Assembly: GCF_044142105.1 (NCBI RefSeq)
Contig: NZ_JBGTYM010000001.1
Coordinates: forward strand, 1-64,000
DNA: 64,000 nt
Origin: Pseudogemmobacter sp044142105
GTDB lineage: Bacteria > Pseudomonadota > Alphaproteobacteria > Rhodobacterales > Rhodobacteraceae
Direction of reading: 5' to 3'
Shown here one piece after another: positions 52,649-60,621 of the stretch (position 1 is its first letter; every line of letters begins with the position of its first letter). The position numbers were made by a program, and so were the translations under genes. Below the pieces are notes generated by a model that was not told the origin of the DNA, did no database searches, and worked only from the letters and a program-made list of their open reading frames with translations.

Positions 52649-52678
52649 CTTTGCAAAGAGATCAACAACTTTGCAAAG
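52649..52678. promoter_or_regulatory. Paired PccR operators CTTTGCAAAG
   Basis: Two identical 10-base palindromes (52649-52658 and 52669-52678) are spaced exactly 20 bases apart, two helical turns, 14 bases before the pccR ATG. They match the TTTGCAAA core known for PccR, so autoregulation is likely. The published spacing, as I recall it, is shorter. Confidence 0.75.
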
Positions 52679-52712
52679 CGGACGTCAAGAGGCGGGGGCT
52701 GCCGGGCGAAAA

Positions 52713-53927
52713 TCAGGCGGGCAGGCCGATGCGGCGGGCGCGGCGCAGGACCCAGACGATCGCGGCCATGGAGGCGATCGAAGAGGCGAGCATCAGCAGG
52801 ATCAGGGGCAGTTCGGTGGAGCCGGGGGTGAGAAGGGCGCCCGCCAGCGAGGCCAGCGCCGCGCCACCGCCGATCATGATCGCGCCGCCCAGCCCCGAGG
52901 CTGAACCGGCAAGATGCGGACGGACCGAAAGGATGCCGGCATTGGCATTCGGCAGCGCCATGCCATTGCCCAGGCCCATGGGCACGGTGAGGCCGAAGAA
53001 GACGACCGGATGCGACAGACCGAGAAGGGTGAAGAGGGTCAGAAGGCCAAGCCCCGCCGTGGTGGCGGCGGTGCCGAGCAGGATCATTCGGTTCATGCCG
53101 ATGCGGGTGGAAAACCGCCCGGCGATGAAATTGCCCATCGCATAGCCGACGGCGGTCAGCGCGAAGAGCATGCCGACATGGAAACTGTCCAGCCCGAAGA
53201 CCTGATTGCCGACATAGGGCGCGCCGCCGAGATAGGCGAAGAAGCAGCCCGAGGCGAAGGCGGCGGCCAGGCAATAGCCCCAGAAGCGCTGCGAGGTCAG
53301 CAGAAGGGGATATTCGCGCAACTGCGCCAGGATCGAGGTATCGCGCAGGCTGGCCGTCTCGCCCAGGTCGCGCCAGACCAGCAGGGTGACGGCAAGGCCA
53401 AGGACGAGGAGGGTGGCGAAGCTGGCCTGCCAGCCGAAGGCCTGGTCAAGCCAGCCGCCGATCACCGGGCCGATCATCGGCACCAGGCTCATCCCCATCG
53501 TGACATAGCCGATCATCGAGGCGGCCTCGGCATCCGAGGTGATGTCACGCACGATGGCGCGCGACAGGACCATGCCCGCCGCGACCACGGCCTGCAACAT
53601 GCGGCAGATCAGGAAGATCGTGGCATTGGGGGCGAGAAGCGTGCCGAGCGTGGCCAGGAGGAACACGGTCAGCGCGACCTGAAGGACACGGCGGCGTCCG
53701 TAGCGGTCGGCCAAGGGGCCGATCACGACCTGAAGGGCGGCGGAGAGCGCGAGATAGAGCGGCACGGATTGCTGCATCGTGCCGTAGCTGACGCCGAACC
53801 ACGCGGCCATGCCGGGCAGCGAGGGCAGGAAGATGTTCATCGCCAGCGCCGAGAGACCCGCAAGCAGGATCAGCGTGGCAAGATGGGGCGGGGTGGTCGG
53901 GTCGAGAAAACGGGTGCGAGCGGCCAT
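52713..53927 (-). CDS. MFS transporter, Bcr/CflA drug-resistance type
   Basis: This 404-residue inner membrane protein has twelve hydrophobic segments. The MFS motif reads PLADRYGRRRVLQVAL between helices 2 and 3, and RMLQAVVAAGMVLSRAIVRDI and GPVIGGWLDQAFGWQASF fit the Bcr/CflA group of proton-driven multidrug exporters (DHA1-12). The substrate is unknown. It lies upstream of pccR on the same strand, 77 bases away. Confidence 0.9.
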   Translation of the reverse strand: MAARTRFLDPTTPPHLATLILLAGLSALAMNIFLPSLPGMAAWFGVSYGTMQQSVPLYLALSAALQVVIGPLADRYGRRRVLQVALTVFLLATLGTLLAPNATIFLICRMLQAVVAAGMVLSRAIVRDITSDAEAASMIGYVTMGMSLVPMIGPVIGGWLDQAFGWQASFATLLVLGLAVTLLVWRDLGETASLRDTSILAQLREYPLLLTSQRFWGYCLAAAFASGCFFAYLGGAPYVGNQVFGLDSFHVGMLFALTAVGYAMGNFIAGRFSTRIGMNRMILLGTAATTAGLGLLTLFTLLGLSHPVVFFGLTVPMGLGNGMALPNANAGILSVRPHLAGSASGLGGAIMIGGGAALASLAGALLTPGSTELPLILLMLASSIASMAAIVWVLRRARRIGLPA

Positions 53928-53992
53928 CCCCCCGCGCTATCGGCTTGGGCGACTGTTGTCCATGGGGCGGAGACGCCGCGCTGCGGCGCGGG

Positions 53993-54346
53993 TCAGGACC
54001 ATTTGTGGAAGATGAAGAAGGCGCCGAGCGCGATGAAGGCGAAGCCGACCAGGTGGTTCCAGGTCAGCGGTTCCTTGAGATAAAGGGTCGAGAAGAAGGC
54101 GAAGACCGTCAGGGTGACGACTTCCTGAATGGTCTTGAGCTGGGCCGCGTTATAGACGCCGTAGCCCACCCGGTTCGCGGGAACCATCAGGCAATATTCG
54201 AAGAAGGCGATGCCCCAGCTGATGAAGATCACGGTGATCAAGGGGGCGGAGCGGTCCTTGAGATGGCCATACCAGGCGAAGGTCATGAAGACATTCGAGC
54301 CGATCAGCAGAAGGATGGTCAGAAGCGGGGCAGGGATCGCGGGCAT
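53993..54346 (-). CDS. DUF486 family membrane protein
   Basis: This 117-residue protein has four hydrophobic segments (LLTILLLIGSNVFMTFAWYGHL, APLITVIFISWGIAFFEYCLMV, the EVVTLTVFAFFSTLYL region, and LVGFAFIALGAFFIF), matching the DUF486 family of small DMT-like membrane proteins. Function is unknown. ATG 54346 (MPAIPAPLLTILLLIGSN) is the natural start; the longer frame enters the hairpin region. It is divergent from pccB. Confidence 0.88.
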   Translation of the reverse strand: MPAIPAPLLTILLLIGSNVFMTFAWYGHLKDRSAPLITVIFISWGIAFFEYCLMVPANRVGYGVYNAAQLKTIQEVVTLTVFAFFSTLYLKEPLTWNHLVGFAFIALGAFFIFHKWS

Positions 54347-54403
54347 CGGGGGCCTCGGGTTGGACTGGGTCTTTGACGACGGACTTGGCTTGTTTCCGCG
54401 AGG

Positions 54404-54450
54404 CCGGAAGGGGGCACCCTTCCGGGCGGGGTATTTCTGCCAAGATGAAG
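54404..54450. repeat. Hairpin CCGGAAGGG/CCCTTCCGG plus GCGGGGTATTTCTGCCAAGA
   Basis: A perfect 9-bp stem with a 4-base loop (54404-54425) is followed by GCGGGGTATTTCTGCCAAGATGAAG written over 54426-54450. It is the best-preserved copy of the dispersed motif and lies between divergent genes, so it is not simply a terminator. Confidence 0.6.
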
Positions 54451-54556
54451 AGGAGGACGCGGGTTGGGCAGGGCATTGCCGCACGGATTAGAGCGGATAG
54501 GTGCGGCCTGCCAGTCTTCGCGATTATGCAATTCGCGACCGAGGTCTTGGGAAATA

Positions 54557-54573
54557 TTTGCAAATTTTCCAAA
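54557..54573 (+). promoter_or_regulatory. Candidate PccR site TTTGCAAATTTTCCAAA upstream of pccB
   Basis: A perfect TTTGCAAA is followed after one base by TTTCCAAA, with TTTGCGTG further on at 54580. It lies about 90 bases before the pccB ATG in an AT-rich tract and matches the palindrome core at pccR, so pccB is probably PccR-controlled. Confidence 0.65.
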
Positions 54574-54660
54574 CACCGCTTTGCGTGCGCAGCATGGGCC
54601 GCTATGGTCGCGCGCAATTCAGGGTCGGCCGGCCCTGCGCAGCATTCCGGGGGAGGCGTG

Positions 54661-56193
54661 ATGAAGGACATTCTGGCAGAGCTTGAGGCGCGGCGCGATG
54701 TGGCGCGGGCGGGCGGCGGGGCGCGGCGTGTCGAGGCGCAGCATGCCAAGGGCAAGCTGACCGCGCGCGAGCGGATCGAGCTGTTGCTGGACGAGGGGTC
54801 CTTCGAAGAATTCGACATGTTCGTCGCCCATCGCTGCACCGATTTCGGCATGGAGGCCGACCGGCCCGCGGGCGATGGCGTGGTGACGGGCTGGGGCACG
54901 ATCAACGGCCGCATGGTCTATGTCTTTTCGCAGGATTTTACCGTCTTCGGTGGGTCGCTGTCGGAAACCCATGCTCAGAAGATCTGCAAGATCATGGACA
55001 TGGCGATGCAGAACGGCGCGCCGGTGATCGGGCTGAATGATTCCGGCGGCGCGCGGATCCAGGAGGGTGTGGCCTCGCTGGCCGGCTATGCCGAAGTGTT
55101 CCAGCGCAACATCATGGCCTCGGGCGTGGTGCCACAGATTTCCGTCATCATGGGCCCCTGCGCGGGCGGCGCGGTCTATTCGCCGGCGATGACCGACTTC
55201 ATCTTCATGGTGAAGGACAGCTCCTACATGTTCGTGACCGGCCCCGATGTGGTGAAGACGGTGACGAATGAGGTGGTGACGGCCGAAGAGCTGGGCGGGG
55301 CCTCGACCCATACCAGGAAATCCTCGGTCGCCGATGGCGCCTTTGAAAATGACGTGGAAGCCTTGGTCGAGATTCGCCGGCTGTTCGACTTCCTGCCGCT
55401 GAACAATCGCGAAAAGGCGCCGGTGCGGCCCTTCTTCGACGATCCGCAGCGGGTGGAGACCAGCCTCGACACGCTGATCCCGGACAATCCGAACCAGCCC
55501 TATGACATGAAGGAACTGATCGTGAAGGTCGCCGACGAGGGCGATTTCTACGAGATCCAGAAGGATTACGCCGGCAATATCATCACCGGCTTCATCCGCA
55601 TCGAAGGCCAGACCACCGGCGTGGTCGCCAATCAGCCGATGGTGCTGGCCGGCTGCCTGGACATCGATTCCAGCCGCAAGGCCGCGCGCTTCGTGCGCTT
55701 CTGCGACGCGTTCGAAATCCCGATCCTGACTTTCGTCGACGTTCCGGGCTTCCTGCCCGGCACGGGGCAGGAATATGGCGGGGTCATCAAGCATGGCGCC
55801 AAGCTTCTCTTCGCCTATGGCGAGGCCACGGTGCCCAAGGTCACGGTGATCACCCGCAAGGCCTATGGCGGCGCCTATGACGTGATGGCGTCCAAGCATC
55901 TGCGCGGCGATTTCAACTATGCCTGGCCGACGGCCGAGATTGCGGTGATGGGGGCGAAGGGCGCGGTCGAAATTCTGTACCGCAGCGAATTGGCCGACAA
56001 GGACAAGATCGCCGAGCGGACCAAGGATTACGAGGGCCGTTTCGCCAACCCGTTCGTCGCCGCCGAGAAGGGGTTCATCGACGAGGTGATCCTGCCGCGT
56101 TCGACGCGCCGCCGGGTGGCCCGCGCTTTCGCCTCGCTGCGGGGCAAGAAGCTGGCCAATCCCTGGAAGAAGCACGACAACATCCCGCTCTGA
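54661..56193 (+). CDS. pccB: Propionyl-CoA carboxylase beta subunit (carboxyltransferase)
   Basis: This 510-residue subunit transfers carboxyl from carboxybiotin to propionyl-CoA, giving methylmalonyl-CoA. It starts MKDILAELEARRDVAR and shows GKLTARERIELLLDEGSFEEFD, NDSGGARIQEGVASLAGY, PCAGGAVYSPAMTDF and, in the second half, PGFLPGTGQEYGGVIKHGAKLLFAY and VITRKAYGGAYDVM, which form the acyl-CoA and biotin pockets. ATG 54661 follows GGGGGAGGC; the longer frame would include the PccR site. It precedes pccA, mutase and several small genes in one direction. Confidence 0.96.
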   Translation: MKDILAELEARRDVARAGGGARRVEAQHAKGKLTARERIELLLDEGSFEEFDMFVAHRCTDFGMEADRPAGDGVVTGWGTINGRMVYVFSQDFTVFGGSLSETHAQKICKIMDMAMQNGAPVIGLNDSGGARIQEGVASLAGYAEVFQRNIMASGVVPQISVIMGPCAGGAVYSPAMTDFIFMVKDSSYMFVTGPDVVKTVTNEVVTAEELGGASTHTRKSSVADGAFENDVEALVEIRRLFDFLPLNNREKAPVRPFFDDPQRVETSLDTLIPDNPNQPYDMKELIVKVADEGDFYEIQKDYAGNIITGFIRIEGQTTGVVANQPMVLAGCLDIDSSRKAARFVRFCDAFEIPILTFVDVPGFLPGTGQEYGGVIKHGAKLLFAYGEATVPKVTVITRKAYGGAYDVMASKHLRGDFNYAWPTAEIAVMGAKGAVEILYRSELADKDKIAERTKDYEGRFANPFVAAEKGFIDEVILPRSTRRRVARAFASLRGKKLANPWKKHDNIPL

Positions 56194-56202
56194 GGCGCTG
56201 CC

Positions 56203-56628
56203 ATGCTGCCCATCCGCCGCCTTGCCGCTGCCTGCGCCTGCACCCTGCTGCTGGCGGGGGCGAGCTGTGACGAGGACGCGCCCGGCGCTGCCGCCGGGGG
56301 CGAGGCGGTGGCTGTGCCATCGGGCCGCGCGGTGACGCTTCTGGATGTGATCATGAATGCGCCGGGGGTCGAGGGCGCGGCGGCGCGGTTCCGCTTTATC
56401 GTCCCCGATCTGAAGGCCGGAGAGGCCGATGCCTGGGCGGATGACATGCTGGCGCTGTGCCAGGATTATGCCCTGCCGCGCGTCCGGGACAATGTGCCGG
56501 CACCAAGCCAGATCATCATCTCGCTGTCCGACCGCGCCGTGCCCTTTGGCGAGGCAGCCCCCGAAGCGGTGCAGTTTTTCGAGGCCTATGCCCCGAAAGG
56601 CGATGCCTGCATTTGGGAGATGTTTTGA
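56203..56628 (+). CDS. Putative exported protein of unknown function in the pcc cluster
   Basis: This 141-residue protein has a hydrophobic N-terminus ending LLLAGASC (a possible lipobox with Cys at about residue 22). The mature part contains FRFIVPDLKAGEADAWADDMLALCQDYALPRV (in parts) and ends GDACIWEMF, with a conserved-looking Cys pair. I believe it belongs to a Rhodobacterales family of unknown function (possibly DUF6497), but this is from memory. It starts 9 bases after the pccB stop, so it is cotranscribed with pccB. Confidence 0.7.
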   Translation: MLPIRRLAAACACTLLLAGASCDEDAPGAAAGGEAVAVPSGRAVTLLDVIMNAPGVEGAAARFRFIVPDLKAGEADAWADDMLALCQDYALPRVRDNVPAPSQIIISLSDRAVPFGEAAPEAVQFFEAYAPKGDACIWEMF

Positions 56629-56851
56629 AGATGCCACTACATCTTGTTGATCTTGCCGGGATTTCGCGGGTCGCTGATGTAAGCGAGTCACAGGGGCGCA
56701 TTCTGGCGGGCGCGCCGCGCCGGGCACAATGTCAATGGCGTGATTTCTGGGCTATTGTCTCGGAAGGCCGCGAAAACGCGGTCGAATTCGGAAAATGGGG
56801 GCCGCGGACGGTTTGGTCCGGCGCGACCCCCCAAGAAAGATGGAGTCGAGG

Positions 56852-56989
56852 ATGTCGAAGAGCAAACAGATCGTTCTGGTTCTGGCCTGCGCCGCTGCAC
56901 TGGCCGCCTGCGCCAAGAAGGAAGCCGAAGTCGTCTATGTGGACGAGCCCGTCACGGTCGAGCCGACCTACACCGGCAAGTACAAGTAA
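56852..56989 (+). CDS. Tiny lipoprotein, first of a tandem pair
   Basis: This 45-residue protein has a signal with lipobox LAAC (Cys20 or so in MSKSKQIVLVLACAAALAAC) and a mature part of only 26 residues ending VEPTYTGKYK. ATG 56852 has GGAGTCGAGG before it; an ATG four codons upstream (MESRMSKS) is possible. It is too short for most gene finders. A paralogue with the same ending lies at 57188. Function unknown. Confidence 0.75.
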   Translation: MSKSKQIVLVLACAAALAACAKKEAEVVYVDEPVTVEPTYTGKYK

Positions 56990-57003
56990 GACCAGCAAGA
57001 CCG

Positions 57004-57047
57004 GGGGGCGGGCCTGTCGGTCGCTTGCGGCCGCGCGGCCCGCCCCC
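57004..57047 (+). terminator. Hairpin after the first tiny lipoprotein gene
   Basis: GGGGGCGGGCC and GGCCCGCCCCC form a perfect 11-bp stem with a 22-base loop, followed by TTGGCATTT. It probably ends or attenuates the small lipoprotein message. Confidence 0.6.
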
Positions 57048-57187
57048 TTGGCATTTCCGGGCTCTTTTTCGGGCTCATTTCCGGCCGCGCTGCAAAAGCC
57101 TGCCGATCCCTTCACGAAGCTGTTTGCCCTTGGCGGTGCGCATCAATATGGTGCGGCCACCTGCACAGATTCTGAACGGAGTATATC

Positions 57188-57319
57188 ATGCGGAACATCG
57201 CCATCGTCGCTCTCGTGGCCGTCGCCACGCTGGCTGCCTGCGCCAAGAAGGAAGAAGCCGTGGTCGTCGATGACGCTGCGGTCACCGTCGAGCCGACCTA
57301 CACCGGCAAGTACAAGTAA
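57188..57319 (+). CDS. Tiny lipoprotein, second of a tandem pair
   Basis: This 43-residue protein (MRNIAIVALVAVATLAAC signal, lipobox Cys18) shares CAKKE and the ending VEPTYTGKYK with the protein at 56852, so the two arose by duplication. The mature peptide is about 26 residues, with acidic residues then a basic, Tyr-rich tail. In structure it resembles bacteriocin-release or entericidin-like lipopeptides only in size; no function can be assigned. Confidence 0.78.
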   Translation: MRNIAIVALVAVATLAACAKKEEAVVVDDAAVTVEPTYTGKYK

Positions 57320-57326
57320 TCCTGCC

Positions 57327-57363
57327 GGACGGGTCCGGCAGCACGATCTGCCGGCACCCGTCC
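57327..57363 (+). terminator. Long hairpin after the second tiny lipoprotein gene
   Basis: GGACGGGT-CCGGCAG pairs with CTGCCGG-c-ACCCGTCC, a 15-bp stem with one bulge and a 6-base loop, starting 7 bases after the stop codon. The T-run after it is weak (TGCGGTTTGC), so it stabilises or terminates. Confidence 0.65.
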
Positions 57364-57445
57364 TGCGGTTTGCGGGGGCGGTGAGCCATCGCCCCCTGCC
57401 ATGCCCGGCGCGGTTCCGGCGGTCAGGCCCCGAGGAGGGCAGGAC

Positions 57446-57844
57446 ATGCTGAAGCACCGCGGGTTTCCGGGACGTCTCCCGAGCACCGATTATCAATTCA
57501 CCATCCGCCGCGCCAACCACAAGGAAGGCGCGACCAAGATCATCCGGCGCGAGCGGTTCAAGGACCGCAAGGGGCTGGACCGCAAGGCCGACGAGGCCTT
57601 CCTGGCGGCGCTGTGGTCCTATTTCGGCGAAGAGGTCTTTGAGCGCGGCAATCTGGATGCCGGGCGGCTGTCCTGGCTGTTTGGCCGCGAGGTCGTGCCG
57701 GCCGAGGATCCGTTCGATCCGGCCTCTTACGACGCGCTTCTGAAGATCGATGTCGCGCGGGCGCGGGCCTCGTTTCCCAATGTCTTCGATCCGCCCGAAG
57801 GGGCGCCCGGCTATGACTGGGATGACGAAGAGGACGAGGACTAG
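57446..57844 (+). CDS. Conserved hypothetical protein in the pcc cluster
   Basis: This is a 132-residue soluble protein with no signal or membrane segment. It opens MLKHRGFPGRLPSTDYQFTI, is strongly basic in the first half (RRERFKDRKGLDRKAD) and strongly acidic at the end (YDWDDEEDED). ATG 57446 has AGGAGGGCAGG upstream, an excellent ribosome binding site. I do not recognise a domain. Its place between pccB and pccA suggests a link to the carboxylase, but no mechanism can be read from the sequence. Confidence 0.72.
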   Translation: MLKHRGFPGRLPSTDYQFTIRRANHKEGATKIIRRERFKDRKGLDRKADEAFLAALWSYFGEEVFERGNLDAGRLSWLFGREVVPAEDPFDPASYDALLKIDVARARASFPNVFDPPEGAPGYDWDDEEDED

Positions 57845-58175
57845 GCATGTTCCCGCCGCCGTCTCCTCTGTTCCGGCGTCCGATTGCCGAGGCTTTTGCT
57901 GCGGGCCTTTTGCCCGTTGCGCGGGCTTGTGGCGCGGTTCAGTCTGATCTTGCGGTCGCCGGACGGCCCTGCCTGGCACCGCAGCCTGTTCCTGATTGCT
58001 TTTCTTCCCTGTCGCGGTCCGGCCCCCTCATGGCCGGGCCGCCTCTTTCGCGGCAGGCGCCTGCGGATGGGCAAGATGATGCCGATTTTGTGATCGGTAA
58101 AGGGAACCCTTTTGAAACGCTGTGGTTTGCGGTAGAATCGACCGCAATAACAACCACAAACCGAGGCAGTAACAC
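57845..58175 (+). other. Intergenic region; possible promoter at 58112-58138
   Basis: No convincing gene: the open frame from 57847 has atypical composition and no family features. Near the right end, TTGAAA (58112) and TAGAAT (58133) with a 15-base spacer form a possible sigma-70 promoter for the glycine-zipper gene. Confidence 0.4.
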
Positions 58176-58394
58176 ATGCGCAAGTCGCTTATCCTCTTCG
58201 CCCTTCTCACCGCTCCGCTGGCCGGATGCATGCAGGACCCTGCCTCGCGCGGGTTGGCCGGTGCCGCAACGGGCGCGCTTCTCGCCGATGCGACCGAAAA
58301 TAACGTGCTTACAGGCGCGGTCATCGGCGGTCTCGCCGGCGCTGCGACCTGCGGCATCGAGCTGGGCCTGCCGCCCTGCCGCTCGGGCTACTGA
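58176..58394 (+). CDS. Small glycine-zipper lipoprotein
   Basis: This 72-residue protein begins MRKSLILFALLTAPLAGC (lipobox Cys18) and continues with a glycine zipper, LAGAATGALLADATENNVLTGAVIGGLAGAA (read in parts), ending with two Cys residues that could form a disulfide. It resembles YMGG-type outer membrane lipoproteins. The upstream DNA is AT-rich and contains a plausible promoter. A similar protein lies at 38495. Confidence 0.75.
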   Translation: MRKSLILFALLTAPLAGCMQDPASRGLAGAATGALLADATENNVLTGAVIGGLAGAATCGIELGLPPCRSGY

Positions 58395-58532
58395 GCACCG
58401 TGATCTGATTTCGGCCGCCCGCGCCGCGGGCCGGCCTTCACCTGACATTGACGGGGTCGTCCGGGCGGAATGCCTGGGCGGCCCCGTTTCGCATTTGCCC
58501 GCTGGCCCGGGCCGAGACTTCAAGGGGGAGCC

Positions 58533-60536
58533 ATGTTCAAGAAGATCCTGATCGCCAACCGGGGCGAGATCGCCTGTCGCGTCATCAAGACCGCGCGCAA
58601 GATGGGCATCAAGACGGTGGCGGTCTATTCCGATGCCGACCGCAATGCGCTGCATGTCAAGATGGCCGACGAGGCTGTGCATATCGGCCCGTCCCCGGCG
58701 GCGCAGTCGTATATTGTCATTGACAAGATCATGGCGGCGATCCGCCAGACCGGGGCGGAAGCGGTGCATCCGGGCTATGGCTTCCTGTCCGAGCGCCGCG
58801 ATTTCGCCGCCGCGCTGGAGGCGGAAGGCGTGGTTTTCATCGGGCCGCCCAGCCCGGCGATCGAGGCGATGGGCGACAAGATCACCTCGAAGAAGCTGGC
58901 GCAGGAGGCCGGGGTTTCCACGGTTCCGGGCTATATGGGCCTGATCGCCGATGCCGATGAGGCGGCGAAGATCTCGGGCGAGATCGGCTATCCGGTGATG
59001 ATCAAGGCTTCCGCCGGCGGCGGCGGCAAGGGGATGCGGATCGCCTGGAACGAGGCCGAGGCGCGCGAGGGGTTCCAGTCGTCGAAGAACGAGGCGGCGG
59101 CCTCCTTTGGCGATGACCGGATCTTCATCGAGAAATTCGTGACGCAGCCGCGCCATATCGAGATCCAGGTCCTGGCCGACAAGCATGGCAATTGCGTCTA
59201 TCTGCATGAGCGCGAATGTTCGATCCAGCGCCGCAACCAGAAGGTCATCGAAGAGGCGCCCTCGCCCTTCCTGGACGAGGCGACGCGCAAGGCGATGGGC
59301 GAACAGGCCTGCGCGCTGGCGAAAGCCGTGGGCTATACCAGTGCCGGGACGGTGGAATTCATCGTCGATGGCAGCCGGAACTTCTATTTCCTCGAGATGA
59401 ACACCCGCTTGCAGGTCGAACATCCGGTGACCGAGCTGATCACCGGCGTCGATCTGGTGGAACAGATGATCCGCGTCGCCTATGGCGAGAAGCTGCCCTT
59501 CGCGCAGAAGGACCTCAAGATCAACGGCTGGGCGATGGAAAGCCGGCTTTACGCCGAAGATCCCTATCGCAACTTCCTGCCCTCGATCGGCCGCCTGACC
59601 CGATACCGCCCGCCGGTGGAGGGTGCGACGCCGCGCGGCGGCATCGTGCGCAATGATACCGGCGTCTTCGAGGGCGGCGAGATCAGCATGTTCTACGACC
59701 CGATGATCGCCAAGCTGTGCACCTGGGGCAAGGACCGCGCCGCCGCGATCGAGGAGATGCGGCTGGCGCTGGACACGTTCGAGGTCGAGGGCATTGGCCA
59801 CAACCTGCCTTTCGTCGGGGCGGTGATGGATCATCCGCGTTTTACCAGTGGAAACATCACCACGGCTTTCATCGCCGAGGAATATCCTGACGGCTTCCAG
59901 GGCGCGGTGCTGGACGAGGCGGGGCTGCGCCGGGTGGCGGCGGCGGCGGCGGCGATGAACCGGGTGGCGGAAATCCGGCGCACGCGGATTTCGGGCACGA
60001 TGGACAATCACACCCGCCGTGTCGGCGATGATTGGGTGGTCAGCCTGCAGGGCACGGCCTTTCCGGTGACGGTGCAGGCCGATCCCGATGGATCGACCGT
60101 GACCTTCGCGGATGGCCAGGCGCTGCGGGTGGAAAGCGATTGGGTGCCGGGGGAGCCGCTGGCGGTGCTGTGCGTCGATGGCGCGGAGATGGCGATCAAG
60201 GTCGGCAAGATCCCCATGGGCTTTCGGATGCGGCTGCGCGGGGCGGATCTGAAGGTCCATGTCCAGTCGCCGCGGCAAAAAGCGCTGGCGGCGCATATGC
60301 TGGAAAAGGCCGCGCCGGATACGTCGAAATACCTGCTTTGCCCGATGCCGGGTCTGGTGGTGAAGATTTCGGTCGAGGAGGGGCAGGAGGTGCAGGAAGG
60401 TCAGGCCCTGGCCACGGTCGAGGCGATGAAGATGGAGAACATCCTCAAGGCCGAGAAGCGCGGCGTCGTGAAGGCGATCAAGGCCACGGCGGGTGCCAGC
60501 CTGAAGGTGGACGATGTGATCCTGGAGTTCGAATGA
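58533..60536 (+). CDS. pccA: Propionyl-CoA carboxylase alpha subunit (biotin carboxylase + BCCP)
   Basis: This 667-residue subunit carries biotin and carboxylates it with ATP and bicarbonate. The biotin carboxylase part begins KKILIANRGEIACRVIKTAR and includes the ATP-grasp SAGGGGKGMRIAW, HIEIQVLADKHGN, RECSIQRRNQKVIEEAP and FLEMNTRLQVEHPVTE. A BT domain (about 460-590) links to PccB, and the C-terminal BCCP has the biotin Lys633 in EAMKMEN. ATG 58533 follows AAGGGGGAGCC. It is the partner of pccB, with small genes between the two. Confidence 0.97.
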   Translation: MFKKILIANRGEIACRVIKTARKMGIKTVAVYSDADRNALHVKMADEAVHIGPSPAAQSYIVIDKIMAAIRQTGAEAVHPGYGFLSERRDFAAALEAEGVVFIGPPSPAIEAMGDKITSKKLAQEAGVSTVPGYMGLIADADEAAKISGEIGYPVMIKASAGGGGKGMRIAWNEAEAREGFQSSKNEAAASFGDDRIFIEKFVTQPRHIEIQVLADKHGNCVYLHERECSIQRRNQKVIEEAPSPFLDEATRKAMGEQACALAKAVGYTSAGTVEFIVDGSRNFYFLEMNTRLQVEHPVTELITGVDLVEQMIRVAYGEKLPFAQKDLKINGWAMESRLYAEDPYRNFLPSIGRLTRYRPPVEGATPRGGIVRNDTGVFEGGEISMFYDPMIAKLCTWGKDRAAAIEEMRLALDTFEVEGIGHNLPFVGAVMDHPRFTSGNITTAFIAEEYPDGFQGAVLDEAGLRRVAAAAAAMNRVAEIRRTRISGTMDNHTRRVGDDWVVSLQGTAFPVTVQADPDGSTVTFADGQALRVESDWVPGEPLAVLCVDGAEMAIKVGKIPMGFRMRLRGADLKVHVQSPRQKALAAHMLEKAAPDTSKYLLCPMPGLVVKISVEEGQEVQEGQALATVEAMKMENILKAEKRGVVKAIKATAGASLKVDDVILEFE

Positions 60537-60552
60537 CCGGGCAAGCGCCGCG

Positions 60553-60620
60553 CCGATTTCTTCGCAGAAATCGGGCCGGAGCCTATGGGGCCGGCGGTGC
60601 GGAGGGGTCCGAACCTCCGC
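60553..60620. terminator. Two hairpins between convergent pccA and DUF4174 genes
   Basis: CCGATTTC-ttcgca-GAAATCGG (60553-60574) and GCGGAGG...CCTCCGC (60599-60620) are both perfect stems. T-runs are absent, so termination may be Rho-dependent or the hairpins only protect 3' ends. Confidence 0.4.
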
Positions 60621-60621
60621 G

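Noticed and set aside
57847..58551. Open frame with ATG just after the charged hypothetical gene
   Set aside because: It overlaps the glycine-zipper lipoprotein in another frame, has no signal or domain, and its composition is that of non-coding DNA.
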